36,623 nt of DNA from Candidatus Liptonbacteria bacterium (GCA_016182105.1 JACOXZ010000015.1:1-36623); one strand, 5' to 3'; positions 23,978 to 35,251 are shown, numbered from the stretch's first letter. The notes: a model not told the origin generated them from the sequence alone. Translations and numbers: made by a program.

Positions 23978-26900
23978 TCAAACCTCGAGAAGCGCCCCCT
24001 CTGTAGGAACCATTGGAGCATCTTTCACTATTTGAGACGTATCCACGCTTTCGGGAATCTCTCCAGCCGGGATAAGTCGGCCGATGATAACGTTTTCCTT
24101 AAGGCCGCGCAGAGGATCAACCCGGCCTTCGATTGCAGCCTTAACAAGTACTCGAGAAGTATCTTGGAAAGAAGCTGCTGAAAGGAAGCTTTCTGTCGAA
24201 AGCGCAACCCTTGTAACCCCCAAAAGAATCTGCTCCCCGCGGGCTCCTTCGCCGCCCTGCTTTTTAATTTCCCGATTAATCTCTAGGAACTTTGATTTCT
24301 CTATAATTTCGCCCATCACCAAATCTGGCGCGTCGCCTGTAGCTTTAACCTTAACCCGGGAGAACATCTGGCGAACGATTACTTCAATGTGCTTGTCGTT
24401 AATCATCGCACCTTCCGAGATATAGATACCCTGAACCTCGTTTATGATGTAACGTTCAACCTCCCTGCTGCCTTTAAACTCAAGAAGCTCTCTAAGATCA
24501 ATGTTGCCTTCGGAGAGCTGATCGCCGCGCTCGACCTTATCCCCGACTTTAATAGAAAGGAGGACTGACCTCGGGACGCTGTACTCAATGTCCTTCTTGG
24601 ACTTCACGTAGGCCTTTTTCTTACCGTCTTCGGCTTTGACGATAATGGTCTTGAGCGTTCCTTTTTCTTCAATTTTCTCGACCACTCCATTAACTTGACT
24701 TAAAATCGCCTTGCCTTTAGGAGGCCGGACTTCAAAAATTTCCTCGACCCTAGGCAGACCATGAGTGATGTCGGCTCCGGCAATGCCACCGATATGGAAA
24801 GTCCTCATCGTAAGCTGGGTGCCGGGCTCGCCGATGGATTGGGCCGCGATTACGCCTACAGCCGCTCCGAGCTTTACCGGCTGGTTACTGCCGAGATCAA
24901 AGCCGTAGCAACGACTGCAGATGCCATAAATCGATTTGCAGGTGATGGGTGAACGGATTTTAACCGAGGGAATTTTCGAACCTTGGATGAGTTCGGCTTT
25001 CTTTTTATCAATCACCTCGCCTGCTCGGACAAGGATTTTATTGCCGAGCTTTACATCGAGAGCTGCTGTCCGCGAGAATAACCGATGAGAGAAAGGATGG
25101 CCGATTTTTTCGCCGTCAGAAGCCATTATCACAATGCCTTCTTTAGTACGGCAATCTACATCTCTCACCATCAGGTCTTGAGAGACATCAACCAACCGCC
25201 GAGTGAGATACCCGGCCTGTGCGGTCTTCAAGGCCGTGTCGGTTGTGCCCTTCCTCGCGCCGTGAGTGGAAATAAAGTACTCAAGAACGCTTAATCCTTC
25301 TTTAAGGGATGATTTAATAGGAAGCTCGATGGTCTCGCCTCTTGCGTTTTGCACCAAACCTTTCATGCCCATCATCTGAATCGGCTGGGCCCATGAACCT
25401 CTCGAGCCGGAATCAATAATTTGATAGATAGAATTGTTTTTAGGCAAGGTGGCGGAGACGAGTTTCGCGACTTCGCTTTTGGCTTTGACCCAAATGTCGA
25501 TCACGCCTGCTTGCCGTTCAATCCCGGTCAAAAGCCCCTGAATAAATTGATCTCTCACAAGCTCGACTTCAGATTCAGCTTCTTTCAAAACCCGCTGTTT
25601 TTCTTTAGGAATAATAAGGTCGGAGATCGCCCAGGTGATACCGGACTTGGTCGCGGCCTCAAAACCAAGGATTTTTAGGTTGTCCAAAACTTCTCTCATC
25701 TTATTGAAATCGCTGGTTTCACTCACGGCCTCGAGTATGCGTGAAAGCTTCTTGCGGTCAACCGCATCATTTACGAATTCATGAGTGTGAGAGAGGGCTT
25801 GGTTAAAAAGGAGCCGGCCAACGGTCGTGTTTTTACCTTGGGCAATCTCTCCAACCCGAATCGGCGTCTGAAGACCAATCACGCGGAGTTCGTAGGCTAA
25901 AACGGCCTCTTCTAGACCCAGGAAAATCTTTTTGGGCTCACCCACCACAGAGTCAATCAGGGTCAGATAATAAATTCCCAAAACAATGTCTTTAGTTGGA
26001 GTCGTGATAAGTTCGCCGGTTGCCGGTTTCAAAAGATTTCGTCCAGAGGCCATAATAACTTGCGCTTCTTTTTGGGCATATTCGGAAAGCGGCAGGTGCA
26101 CCGCCATCTGATCGCCGTCAAAGTCAGCGTTAAAAGCCGTGCAGACCAAGGGCGGAATTTGAATGGCAAGCCCCTCAATTAAAAGAGGCCTGAAGGCTTG
26201 AATGCTCAAACGGTGAAGGGTTGGGGCCCGATTCAAAAGCACCCGGCGATCCTTAATTACCTCCTCCAAGATTGCCCAGACTTCGTCCCCGCCTTGTTCC
26301 ATTATGCGGTTCGCGCTCCTTATGTTGTGAGCAAGTCCCTTTTTAATAACCTGGCTCAAAACAAACGGCCGGAAAAGCTCAAGGGCCATCCGTTTTGGGA
26401 GGCCGCACTCGTCAAGTTTGAGTTTGGGACCAACCACAATAACCGACCTACCTGAGTAATCCACCCTCTTTCCTAAAAGATTCTGACGGAAACGGCCCTG
26501 CTTGCCTTTTAGCATATCAGCCAAGGACCGGAGAGGCCGGCGTTGAGAGGAAAGCTGTTGGGTGCCGAAACGAGCGGAGTTATCAATCAAGGCGTCCACA
26601 GCTTCTTGGAGCATTCTCTTTTCGTTTCTCACAATCACTTCCGGTGCTCGGATTTCGATTAGTTTCTTTAAACGATTGTTCCTGTTGATCACGCGGCGAT
26701 ACAAGTCATTCAAGTCTGAAGTGGCATAGCGGCCGCCATCCAGCGCAACCATCGGCCGAAGATCGGGCGGAAGAATAGGAAGCACGGTCATAATGAGCCA
26801 CTCCGGCCGGCTACCGTTTTTTATCATTGCCTTGAACATTTTTAGCCGCTGGAGTTGCTTCACTTCCGAGATCGGGTTTTTCGCCTCCTCGAGGATCTTC

Positions 26901-28171
26901 TCGATTTTTTGAACTTCTTTTCTCAAATCCATCTTCTCCAAGATCTCACGAACGGCCTCGGCTCCCATGCCTGCTTTGAAAATATCGCCGAAACGCCTGG
27001 CTAAATTGAAATATTCGGATTCGCTTAAAATGTGTCCGGGTCGAAGATTCCCGAGGAAAACTCTGGTATCTGCGGCTGAAGCGGTTATCTCGCCTTTAAT
27101 CTTTTTGTCTTTGCTAACAATTTTGAGCTTACCTTTAAGTTCGCGGCTCAACTCCTCTAAAGAGCGCTTCCGCCCTTCTTCACTAACTTCGGTTACGATA
27201 TAAGCCGAATAATAAAGCACTCGCTCGAGCTTGATCGAAGAGGTATCAAGGATGAGACTTAAACGCGAAGGGACACTTTTGAAAAACCAGATGTGGCTAA
27301 CCGGCGTTGCAAGCGAAATATGGCCCAAGCGATCGCGTCTCACGATTGACCGGGTTACCTCGACTCCGCATTTATCGCAAACAACTCCTTTATAACGGAT
27401 TCGGCGGTACTTGCCGCAATAACATTCATAATCTTTAGTGGGACCAAAAATTCTTTCGGAGAAAAGACCGTCTTTCTCGGGCCTCTGGGTCCGGTAGTTT
27501 ATGGTCTCTGGTTTAGTAACCTCTCCGTGAGACCATTTCAAGATTTCTTCGGGTGAGGCAAAACCGATTTTAAGGGCCTTAAAATCGCCTCTACGCTCTG
27601 ACTCGGTGTCGCCCACCGGCTCAATGTTCAAGGCCATAGCCTTGAGCTCATTCACTAGTACGTTAAAAGAAGCCGGGATGTTAGGTTCCTTAATTTTCTC
27701 TCCCCTAATAATTGACTCATAGGCAGCTGAACGGCCTAAAACATCGTCAGATTTTATGGTTAGCATCTCTTGGAGCGTGTGGCGGCTGCCGTGGCCTTCT
27801 AGCGCCCAGACTTCCATCTCGCCGAAACGCTGACCTCCGAACTGGGCTTTGCCGCCCAGGGGCTGTTGGGTAATCAAAGAATAAGGACCAATTGAACGCA
27901 TATGAACCTTGTCCTCAACCAGATGGTTCAATTTCATAATGTACTGTACCCCAACCATAACCGGCCTGTGAAAAGGCTCGCCGGTGCGACCGTCGTAAAG
28001 CTTCGCCTTACCGTCTTCGGGGAGTCCCGCTTTTTTAAGTTCAGCGAGAATCTCTTCTTCCGCGATCGGCTCCAAGGCCGGGGTAATCGCCCGATATTGC
28101 AATCTCTCAGCTGCCCAGCCCAAGTGATTCTCCAAAATCTGGCCGAGGTTCATTCGGGAGGCCACTCCCAC
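23978..28171 (-). CDS. rpoC: RNA polymerase beta' subunit, N-terminally fused to the C-terminal part of beta
   Basis: First ~190 aa are RpoB-like ([44 protein letters not shown]); then RpoC ([44 protein letters not shown]). Confidence 0.95.
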   Translation of the reverse strand: MGVASRMNLGQILENHLGWAAERLQYRAITPALEPIAEEEILAELKKAGLPEDGKAKLYDGRTGEPFHRPVMVGVQYIMKLNHLVEDKVHMRSIGPYSLITQQPLGGKAQFGGQRFGEMEVWALEGHGSRHTLQEMLTIKSDDVLGRSAAYESIIRGEKIKEPNIPASFNVLVNELKAMALNIEPVGDTESERRGDFKALKIGFASPEEILKWSHGEVTKPETINYRTQRPEKDGLFSERIFGPTKDYECYCGKYRRIRYKGVVCDKCGVEVTRSIVRRDRLGHISLATPVSHIWFFKSVPSRLSLILDTSSIKLERVLYYSAYIVTEVSEEGRKRSLEELSRELKGKLKIVSKDKKIKGEITASAADTRVFLGNLRPGHILSESEYFNLARRFGDIFKAGMGAEAVREILEKMDLRKEVQKIEKILEEAKNPISEVKQLQRLKMFKAMIKNGSRPEWLIMTVLPILPPDLRPMVALDGGRYATSDLNDLYRRVINRNNRLKKLIEIRAPEVIVRNEKRMLQEAVDALIDNSARFGTQQLSSQRRPLRSLADMLKGKQGRFRQNLLGKRVDYSGRSVIVVGPKLKLDECGLPKRMALELFRPFVLSQVIKKGLAHNIRSANRIMEQGGDEVWAILEEVIKDRRVLLNRAPTLHRLSIQAFRPLLIEGLAIQIPPLVCTAFNADFDGDQMAVHLPLSEYAQKEAQVIMASGRNLLKPATGELITTPTKDIVLGIYYLTLIDSVVGEPKKIFLGLEEAVLAYELRVIGLQTPIRVGEIAQGKNTTVGRLLFNQALSHTHEFVNDAVDRKKLSRILEAVSETSDFNKMREVLDNLKILGFEAATKSGITWAISDLIIPKEKQRVLKEAESEVELVRDQFIQGLLTGIERQAGVIDIWVKAKSEVAKLVSATLPKNNSIYQIIDSGSRGSWAQPIQMMGMKGLVQNARGETIELPIKSSLKEGLSVLEYFISTHGARKGTTDTALKTAQAGYLTRRLVDVSQDLMVRDVDCRTKEGIVIMASDGEKIGHPFSHRLFSRTAALDVKLGNKILVRAGEVIDKKKAELIQGSKIPSVKIRSPITCKSIYGICSRCYGFDLGSNQPVKLGAAVGVIAAQSIGEPGTQLTMRTFHIGGIAGADITHGLPRVEEIFEVRPPKGKAILSQVNGVVEKIEEKGTLKTIIVKAEDGKKKAYVKSKKDIEYSVPRSVLLSIKVGDKVERGDQLSEGNIDLRELLEFKGSREVERYIINEVQGIYISEGAMINDKHIEVIVRQMFSRVKVKATGDAPDLVMGEIIEKSKFLEINREIKKQGGEGARGEQILLGVTRVALSTESFLSAASFQDTSRVLVKAAIEGRVDPLRGLKENVIIGRLIPAGEIPESVDTSQIVKDAPMVPTEGALLEV

Positions 28172-30717
28172 TCGAGATAAGGCATGTCCTCGACTGGCCT
28201 CACTTGAGAGATGACTCCCTTGTTGCCATGCCGGCCAGCCAGCTTATCGCCGGCCTGGACCTTTCTCAATTCCGCAACTTGGACCTGTATTCTTTTAATG
28301 ATGCCGGGCTCTAAATTATCCCCTTTCTCACGATCAAAAATCTTCACGCCCACCACCCGACCCTGTTTACCGTGCGGCAAAGTGAGTGAGGTGTCTTTAA
28401 CGTCTCTCACTTTTTCGCCAAAAATCGCCCGGAGAAGTCTTTCCTCCGAGCTTAATTCAGCTTCGCCCTTGGGAGAAATTTTGCCGACTAAAATACTGCC
28501 AGGTCCTACCTCGGCGCCAATCCGCACAATACCCTCTTCGTCAAGGTTTTTGAGTTTCTCTTCGGAAACATTCGGTATGTCGGGAGTCGTCACCTCTGGC
28601 CCGAGCTTGGTGTCGCGAACATCTGAATAAAAATCTTCGATATGGATGGAGGTAAAAAGATTGTCGCGGACAACCCGTTCCGAAACGATAATGGCGTCTT
28701 CAAAATTAGCTCCTTCCCAGGAGATAAAAGAGACAAGCAAATTCCGGCCCAAAGCAAGCATTCCTCCGTCGGTTGAGGGACCGTCCGCAAGAAGCTCGCC
28801 TTTCTTAACTTTGTCGCCCTTACCCACGAGCGGCCGCTGAGAAATAGCTGTTGACTGGTTGGAACGTTTGAACTTCTCGAGGTTATAGATCTTCGGGCCA
28901 TTTGCGTATTTAATTTTAATATGTTTCGAGTCTGCCTCAATAACAACGCCCTCGCCCTCCGCTCTTATAAGATAGCCGGAGTCCAATGCCGCCCGCTCTT
29001 CTACGCCGGTTCCCACATAGGGCGCCTTGGGCATAATCGGAGGGACCGCCTGTCTCTGCATGTTTGAACCCATAAGAGCTCGGTTTGCGTCATCATGCTG
29101 CAGAAAAGGAATCAAAGAGGTGGCAACGCTCACAAATTGATGAGGCGCAATGTCGATAAAATCAACTTCGCCGGCCTCACAAGTTTCCGGCGAGCCTTTA
29201 ATCCTAGCCTCGATCTGATTCCCCTGGAGACGGCCGTCTTTGTCTCTTGGGGTGCCGGCGTGGGCGATTTTATATTTCTCTTCTTCTAAGGCGTCTAGCC
29301 AGACGATTTCGTCTGTAATCTTTCCGCTTTTTACTCTGGCATAAGGGGTCTCTAAAAAACCAAAATCGTTCACTCTCGCGAAGCTCGCGAGATAGTTGAT
29401 TAAACCAATGTTCGAACCTTCTGGCGTCTGAATTGGACAGATTCGGCCGTAGTGGGAACTGTGAACGTCCCGCACTTCGAAGCTCGCTCTCTCCCTTGTA
29501 AGTCCGCCAGGCCCCAAAGCCGAGAGACGACGTTTATGCTCAAGCTCGGCCAGGGGGTTAACCTGATCCATAAACTGCGAGAGCTGGGATGAAGCAAAAA
29601 ATTCCCTGACCACGGCTGTGACCGGCCGGAAATTTACAAGTTGGGCCGCGACTAGTGTCTCCTTGTCTAAAGTGGACATCCGGTCCTGAATGATACGGCG
29701 GAGTCTCGTTAGCCCTATCCGGAAACGGCCCTCGAGAAGTTCGCCAACGGTTTTAAGCCGACGATTGCCCAAGTGATCGATGTCATCAGGTTCGGCATCC
29801 GCGGTGTTATTCAAACGGATAATTTCTTTAATAATTCCCAAAAAATCCTCGAGGTCGAGAAGGCGCTTATCTTTCTTGGGGTTAAGCCCGAGTCGTTGGT
29901 TCATCTTGAAGCGGCCGACAAGTGATAAATCGTACCGATCCAACCGATGAAACATGCTGTCAATCAAGCTTTTGGCTGTCTGCGCCGTGGCTGGCTCGCT
30001 TGGCCGGAGCCGCCTATAAATCTCGAGGTAGGCATCGTCCGCATTTTTGGCAATATCTTTTTTCAAGGTGGCCTTAAGATACTTCAAAAGCCCTGTGTCT
30101 GTATCCTTAAAAGCCGAGGCTAAAAATTCTTCGGAAGCGCCAAAAATTCTTAGAAGATCCGTAACCGGTACTTTGCGGTGGCGATCAATTTTAACGCCGA
30201 TCGTCCCGTCAATATCGGTTTCAAACTCAAGCCAGCTCCCGCGGCTGGGAATAATTTTGGCGCCGAAAAGCTGCCGCCCCCTCCAAGGGACCGCCGTAAA
30301 GTAAACTCCGGCTGACCGGATAAGTTGAGAGACAACTACCCTCTCGACGCCGTTAATAATAAATGTGCCTCGGCTCGTCATCACCGGGAAGTCGCCGAAA
30401 TAAACTTCTTGGGTCTGCTCCTTGCCGGTCTTCTTGTTTTTGAGTAGCCCCCTAACTCGAAGAGACGCCTCGAAGGTCGCGTCTTTGTAGCGAGCCGTGG
30501 CCTCGTCATACTTCGGCTCATCAAAGTGGGGCTCTTTAAAATAAAGATCGAGTTCTTTGCCGGTATGATCGTGAATTGGAGAAGCTTCTTCAAAAACTTC
30601 TTTAAGCCCTTTTTCTAAAAATGAGCGGTATGATTTAAGCTGGACTTCGTTCAGGTTTAACGGCTCAAGGAGAGGCCTGGATTTTGAAAAATCTTTTACC
30701 GGTAAAGTTTTCTTCAT
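28150..30717 (-). CDS. rpoB: RNA polymerase beta subunit, apparently truncated by frameshift/deletion near 28170
   Basis: RpoB motifs to [27 protein letters not shown], then WEWPPE*; continuation is in the next ORF. Confidence 0.95.
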   Translation of the reverse strand: MKKTLPVKDFSKSRPLLEPLNLNEVQLKSYRSFLEKGLKEVFEEASPIHDHTGKELDLYFKEPHFDEPKYDEATARYKDATFEASLRVRGLLKNKKTGKEQTQEVYFGDFPVMTSRGTFIINGVERVVVSQLIRSAGVYFTAVPWRGRQLFGAKIIPSRGSWLEFETDIDGTIGVKIDRHRKVPVTDLLRIFGASEEFLASAFKDTDTGLLKYLKATLKKDIAKNADDAYLEIYRRLRPSEPATAQTAKSLIDSMFHRLDRYDLSLVGRFKMNQRLGLNPKKDKRLLDLEDFLGIIKEIIRLNNTADAEPDDIDHLGNRRLKTVGELLEGRFRIGLTRLRRIIQDRMSTLDKETLVAAQLVNFRPVTAVVREFFASSQLSQFMDQVNPLAELEHKRRLSALGPGGLTRERASFEVRDVHSSHYGRICPIQTPEGSNIGLINYLASFARVNDFGFLETPYARVKSGKITDEIVWLDALEEEKYKIAHAGTPRDKDGRLQGNQIEARIKGSPETCEAGEVDFIDIAPHQFVSVATSLIPFLQHDDANRALMGSNMQRQAVPPIMPKAPYVGTGVEERAALDSGYLIRAEGEGVVIEADSKHIKIKYANGPKIYNLEKFKRSNQSTAISQRPLVGKGDKVKKGELLADGPSTDGGMLALGRNLLVSFISWEGANFEDAIIVSERVVRDNLFTSIHIEDFYSDVRDTKLGPEVTTPDIPNVSEEKLKNLDEEGIVRIGAEVGPGSILVGKISPKGEAELSSEERLLRAIFGEKVRDVKDTSLTLPHGKQGRVVGVKIFDREKGDNLEPGIIKRIQVQVAELRKVQAGDKLAGRHGNKGVISQVRPVEDMPYLEWEWPPE

Positions 30718-30722
30718 CCCTC

Positions 30723-30839
30723 ACTCTTCGGCGACCATGCACCAGTTTTCAAGGTGCAAGTGCAGCAATAAAATGACCTTTTAAGGCATAATTCTGTGCT
30801 TATATGCACGCGTTCACGAAAGAAGAAAGTCGCTGAAGA
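30723..30839 (-). promoter_or_regulatory. Candidate structured 5' leader of rpoB
   Basis: Outer 14-bp inverted repeat CACTCTTCGGCGAC/GTCGCTGAAGAGTG (one mismatch) enclosing GTGC-GCAC and GCACC-GGTGC hairpins. Confidence 0.5.
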
Positions 30840-30869
30840 GTGGGGGATCATAAAAAAAATAAAAATAAG

Positions 30870-30900
30870 ATAGGTGGAGGCAAAAAGAAAAGCCTCCTTA
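30870..30900 (-). terminator. Rho-independent terminator downstream of mltG
   Basis: GGAGGCTTTTCTTTTTGCCTCC followed by T-rich sequence on minus strand. Confidence 0.65.
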
Positions 30901-30913
30901 TAAAATACGGCTC

Positions 30914-31897
30914 TTATTTTCCTAGAAACTTCACCCTCTTGAGCTCGTGCTCTTCAAGGGTTTTGCTAAAAATGGTTTTTTTGGTTTTTGGATCGCTCAA
31001 ATAAAACCAAAAGTCTGAATCTTTAGGAGCGAGCGCGGAGCGAAGCGCCGAAACACCGGGGTTAGCTATTGGCCCCGGTGGCAATCCTTTATAACGATAA
31101 GTATTGTAAGGCGAGTCTACGGCAAAGTCAAGAGGGGTCAGGGGGTAGCAATTTCGGCCATTTTTAGCTCCTTCCCTCAAGATTTCCTTGACATAGCAGA
31201 CGGTGGCATCCACTTGAAGGGGCATACCTGCGGCAAGCCTTCTCTTCAAAATCCCGGCCACAAGGCGCTGTTCTTCGTGATCCGGCACCTCGGCTTCAAG
31301 CAAAGAGGCTAAAATTAGATTAGTCTCAAAATTTTTAGGATCTTTAGTAAGTAGTGGTTCGGCTTTCGATTTAAAATTGTCTAAAAGTTTAGCCACCACA
31401 TCCTCGACCCCGGAGCTTAAAAAAAATTTATAGGTGTCAGGAAAAAGCCGGCCCTCAAGTTTCTTGTCTTTCGCAAAAACTAAAAGCTCTCCTTCCAATA
31501 TCACTGCTTTCTCGCTTAAAATCCGATCAATATCATAAACGCTCGCGCCTTCGGGAATCACGATATCAACCACCCGCTTCGCGCCGTGAACTAAATAATC
31601 GAGAATGGTGATGCTCCCGAGGTTCGGGCTAAGTTCATAGACGCCGGGTTTTAGATCCTCCGCTCTTCCGCTAAGAAACGCCAAAAGCTCAAAAGCCAGC
31701 TTTGATCGAATAAAACCTTCCCCTTGAAGACGAAGTGTGATTTCACGAAAGCCTTCGCCGGGCATAACCCGAAAAGTTTTGGATTCTATCGAACGCCGAA
31801 CCGGACCTAAGCCATAAGCAAAGACCGTGAGTGACAAGAAAACCAAAACCAAGATACCCGCGAAAATTAAATTGTTACGATCTTTTGGCAATGGCAT
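30914..31897 (-). CDS. mltG: Endolytic murein transglycosylase MltG
   Basis: LILASLLEAEVPDHEEQRLVAGILKRRLAAGMPLQVDATVCY, SPYNTYRYKGLPPGPIANPGVSALRSAL. Confidence 0.95.
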   Translation of the reverse strand: MPLPKDRNNLIFAGILVLVFLSLTVFAYGLGPVRRSIESKTFRVMPGEGFREITLRLQGEGFIRSKLAFELLAFLSGRAEDLKPGVYELSPNLGSITILDYLVHGAKRVVDIVIPEGASVYDIDRILSEKAVILEGELLVFAKDKKLEGRLFPDTYKFFLSSGVEDVVAKLLDNFKSKAEPLLTKDPKNFETNLILASLLEAEVPDHEEQRLVAGILKRRLAAGMPLQVDATVCYVKEILREGAKNGRNCYPLTPLDFAVDSPYNTYRYKGLPPGPIANPGVSALRSALAPKDSDFWFYLSDPKTKKTIFSKTLEEHELKRVKFLGK

Positions 31898-32921
31898 TCA
31901 CAATAGCTAAGAGAAGAAAGCTTGTCAAAAGACTGGAGCCGCCGTAGCTAAGGAATGGGAAAGTGACGCCGATAACCGGCGTAAAGCCGATGGCCGAACC
32001 GAGATTTAAAAAGAATTGAAGGCCGAAAACAATGGCTACACCTAAGCAAATGAACTTCTCAAAATTCCGGTGAGCTATAATCCCTATCTTAAGAATACGA
32101 TAAATTAAGGCAAGGAATGCCGTAATAACGAGGATCCCGGCGAGCCAGCCCCATTCTTCGGTCAAGGCCGAAAAAATAAAGTCTGTAGCCGGTTCGGTTA
32201 AAAACCCGAGCTGGGTCTCTGTGCCTTGGCCGTAACCCTTGCCAAAAAAACCAGCTGAACCAATGGCGATTTTTGACTGAAGAAGACTGTAATTAATGCT
32301 TAAAACATTTTTTTCCGGGTAAAAAACGCCGATAATCCTCTCTTTTTGATAGTCCTTTAGAACAGACTGCCACATAAAAAGTCCTAGAACAAGGAAAATC
32401 GCCGAGGCAGCTAAAATCCGTTTAAGAGGGAGGCCGCTTACCAAAAGAAAACCGAACCAGATGCCGAAAAGAACCAGAACTGAACCTAAATCCGGCTGAA
32501 GAACGACGAGGGTTGAGGGCATGGCAAAATACAAAAAAGAGGTTAAAATATTTTTCCATCGGGCAATCGAGAGATGACGCCGGCTGAAATACTGGGCATA
32601 AAGAAAAATCAAGCTTACCTTAACAAGCTCCACCGGCTGAAAATTAAACGGCCCCAAAACCAACCAGCTTCTCGTCCCTCGAATAACCGGGCTACTCAAA
32701 TAAACAAAGACTAAAAGGCCAAGGACAAAGATATAAAAACCGGAAATGAGCCACCGGTAATTCAAGATCGTCCGCCAATCAATAAAGAGAAAAATTCCGA
32801 CCAAAAGCGAACCAAGCGCCGCCCAAATTAGCTGCAGAGAAAAAAGATGAGGGGATATTGAGGAAAGGGTAATCAGTCCAGCGATAATCAAAAATCCAGT
32901 TGGTGCTAAGAGAGAAATCAT
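31875..32921 (-). CDS. SEDS family protein (FtsW/RodA)
   Basis: Polytopic; NFQPVELVKVSLI, LQPDLGSVLVLFGIW, GYGQGTETQLGFLTEPATDFIFSALTEEWGW, FPFLSYGGSSLL. Confidence 0.95.
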   Translation of the reverse strand: MISLLAPTGFLIIAGLITLSSISPHLFSLQLIWAALGSLLVGIFLFIDWRTILNYRWLISGFYIFVLGLLVFVYLSSPVIRGTRSWLVLGPFNFQPVELVKVSLIFLYAQYFSRRHLSIARWKNILTSFLYFAMPSTLVVLQPDLGSVLVLFGIWFGFLLVSGLPLKRILAASAIFLVLGLFMWQSVLKDYQKERIIGVFYPEKNVLSINYSLLQSKIAIGSAGFFGKGYGQGTETQLGFLTEPATDFIFSALTEEWGWLAGILVITAFLALIYRILKIGIIAHRNFEKFICLGVAIVFGLQFFLNLGSAIGFTPVIGVTFPFLSYGGSSLLTSFLLLAIVNAIAKRS

Positions 32922-33676
32922 CTTCTGGAAAAAAAGAAGATACGCGTGGCTCTGGGATTGATATTTAAGACAGGAGGATGGTTGATTGAGAAAGCGCGGC
33001 TCTCATTGGGAAGAAGATTTTCCACCTCTGATTGGGAAGCGCCGGCGATTTGGCCAAATTTGCCGTAAAAAAGTCCGATGATTTTAAGAGAAGGCAAAAC
33101 AACAGTGTCTAAATTAACCACCCGGCCTTGAACTTCTATGCCGTCACTACTTAAAACCGTCTCATGATATTGAATATTGACTTTTGGCCGTGGAAAATCT
33201 TCAGCCTTGACCCACTTTTCATCTTGAATCTTAATCGAGGCCCGATATACTTCTTTGTTTGGAAGGTTTAGATTCGCTAGTAAAATATAGCGATCAACTT
33301 CGCCGGCATAGATGAAAGACTCGCCTGAAAAATTTTGGATCAAGCTTCCCTCTTCGTTATAAAGACTAAAAGTGTATATAAAACTTCTTGCGGCGTAATC
33401 AAGGTTTGGGTTTCTCGCTCGCGAAAGCAGGCTCAAATGCGACTCATCAGGACGGAGGATTCTTCCTTCCTCGAGAATTTCGATCGGCTTTACTTCGCTA
33501 CGGCAAACTTGAAGACAGGGTCCGCCGCAATCAACCCCCCTTTCACCCTGGTTTTTAACTTTATCAAAACAACTAGCTTCGGTTTTGAAAAAAATGAGAT
33601 ATACAAAAAAGGATATAAATAAAAATACTGCCAAATAAGAAGAAATGTAGATGACTTGCCTCGCGCGCCGGCTCAT
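32918..33676 (-). CDS. Hypothetical single-TM protein with CPR-type DCGGPC motif
   Basis: N-terminal TM; CFDKVKNQGERGVDCGGPCLQVC. Confidence 0.75.
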   Translation of the reverse strand: MSRRARQVIYISSYLAVFLFISFFVYLIFFKTEASCFDKVKNQGERGVDCGGPCLQVCRSEVKPIEILEEGRILRPDESHLSLLSRARNPNLDYAARSFIYTFSLYNEEGSLIQNFSGESFIYAGEVDRYILLANLNLPNKEVYRASIKIQDEKWVKAEDFPRPKVNIQYHETVLSSDGIEVQGRVVNLDTVVLPSLKIIGLFYGKFGQIAGASQSEVENLLPNESRAFSINHPPVLNINPRATRIFFFSRR

Positions 33677-33861
33677 CCCGTTAGAGATAGGATCCCGTTA
33701 GAAATTTAACAGTCATCGACTTTTCGAAATAAATTACTTTTCTTCTTTTAGTCATTGTTTTCATATATTAAAATGGATTGCAAAATTTCTAACGGGATCC
33801 GTTGATATCACGCAAGACCTTTGGCTGGATGCAGTTCATAAGATGGGGCATCTCTAACGGG
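33677..33861. mobile_element. MITE-like intergenic element, copy B
   Basis: Homologous to 11715-11931 with two internal deletions; TIRs CCCGTTAGAGAT/ATCTCTAACGGG; CTCAT at 33672-33676 and 33863-33867. Confidence 0.8.
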
Positions 33862-33901
33862 ACTCATGATAACTCATTATAACGAAATTGTTTCTGCCCA
33901 G

Positions 33902-33933
33902 CTAAAACCCCTCTTTGTAGAAGAGGGGTTTTA
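33902..33933 (-). terminator. Rho-independent terminator
   Basis: CTAAAACCCCTCTTCTACAAAGAGGGGTTTTAG hairpin after the 33960 ORF. Confidence 0.75.
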
Positions 33934-33959
33934 GTTCAAAAACATTCTCCGAGAGGTGC

Positions 33960-34754
33960 CTACGGAGTCGTCGAGGTAGCGCTTGACTCACCAAAAGCTT
34001 TCTTTAAATCAGCCCTGGCCGTTTCAATCGCTGCTTTAAAGTCTTTATGAGCCTTTTCAAAGGCGGCTTTTTTATCGGCCCTAAGCTTTTCCATTGCTTT
34101 CTTGAAATCTTCGTTAGCCTTCCGCACTGCCGCAAATTTTTCTTGCGCTGATTTCAAGCTAGAAATAAATGCGGTCCGCACGGTCTTCGGAGCCACGCCC
34201 GCCAGACAATCGCTTTTAGCTTTCTCGGCTGCCGCTCTGAAAGCGGCGGCGCGATCAGTAAAAGCTTTCTCTATCACAGTTTTCCTTGCTTCAAGAGCCG
34301 ACTTTACGCCGCTATGAAAGGCGTCGAGGCTGGCCTGAACAGCGGTTCGTCTAGCGTCAATTGCGCTCAAGACCGCTGTTTTGAAAGCGGCCACAACCTC
34401 CTTGAGGACTCGTTCCTCTTGATCGCTTTGGGCTTCAGTTTTTGCCCTTTCTTCAAGCTTCGCAAAGTGCTCGTCTAAATTTGCGTCTCTTTGAGTTCTA
34501 CGCTCTTCAAGGTCAGCTATATGCTTTTGCCAGCGCTCTTCGAGACGCGGGAGACGATCCCTACCTTCTTTAATAAGCTCTCCTCGTTGTTCTGAAACCC
34601 TTTGATCAATCTTTTGAAGCTTTTCTGTTATCCCGACGCAGAAGCCGCCCTCGCGCGAGGGCGTAGTCGTAGTTTGAGCCAAAACTATTGATCCCAATGC
34701 AGAAACCGAAACAAATTGCGCGCCAAAATAAATTAAAGCAATTCTTTTAAGCAT
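33960..34754 (-). CDS. Hypothetical exported Ala/Lys-rich helical protein
   Basis: Signal-like N-terminus then long charged helical repeats. Confidence 0.7.
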   Translation of the reverse strand: MLKRIALIYFGAQFVSVSALGSIVLAQTTTTPSREGGFCVGITEKLQKIDQRVSEQRGELIKEGRDRLPRLEERWQKHIADLEERRTQRDANLDEHFAKLEERAKTEAQSDQEERVLKEVVAAFKTAVLSAIDARRTAVQASLDAFHSGVKSALEARKTVIEKAFTDRAAAFRAAAEKAKSDCLAGVAPKTVRTAFISSLKSAQEKFAAVRKANEDFKKAMEKLRADKKAAFEKAHKDFKAAIETARADLKKAFGESSATSTTP

Positions 34755-34755
34755 T

Positions 34756-35058
34756 TTAGAATTGGCTCACGTTAAAAGATTGATCAAAACCATCAATGGT
34801 CGCATCGCTTTGAGAAGTAAGAGTTGGATCTGAATCAACCGGTGTCATATCTTCGTCTGACGAAACCTCCCTTAAAATTGCAGCGGTTGCCTCATCAATA
34901 TCTCCGGTAGGCGCCGCGACTGTAGGCGCAGGCGGCGTTTGAACAGCTGGGGGAGTCACCTCAGTAGGCTCAACTCCACGATTAAACACCCCGCTAAAAT
35001 AAAGAAGCCCGAAAGCGACAATCACGAAAACTAGAATCCACAAAATCGATTTTTTCAT
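34756..35058 (-). CDS. Hypothetical membrane-anchored protein
   Basis: N-terminal TM then Pro/Thr-rich acidic region; adjacent to 33960-34754. Confidence 0.65.
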   Translation of the reverse strand: MKKSILWILVFVIVAFGLLYFSGVFNRGVEPTEVTPPAVQTPPAPTVAAPTGDIDEATAAILREVSSDEDMTPVDSDPTLTSQSDATIDGFDQSFNVSQF

Positions 35059-35134
35059 GGTGTAAGATCAAACATTCGACCTTTTAGCCAATTATACAGG
35101 ATTTGGAAAAAACAAAAAAGCCGAAGCTTTCATA

Positions 35135-35251
35135 TGCCGGCAAAGCCTACTTTCCCCACAGCCGAGGCCGTGAGTATCATCAGCGCGATAGGCTTTTACT
35201 TCTCTGTTCGGAAAGGGAAGAGGTAGAACACTCATCGCTAAATCACCGGCA
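35135..35251 (-). rRNA. rrf: 5S ribosomal RNA
   Basis: Minus strand TGCCGGTGATTTAGCGATGAGTG...CCGAACAGAGAAGTAAAAGCC...GATGATACTCACGGCCTCGGCTGTGGGGAAAGTAGGCTTTGCCGGCA; 23S-5S order. Confidence 0.88.

Noticed and set aside
28150-28171. Programmed ribosomal frameshift in rpoB
   Set aside because: A simple +1/-1 shift would not restore the missing conserved DGTPVDIxLNPL residues and no convincing slippery site was recognised; deletion or assembly error is simpler.
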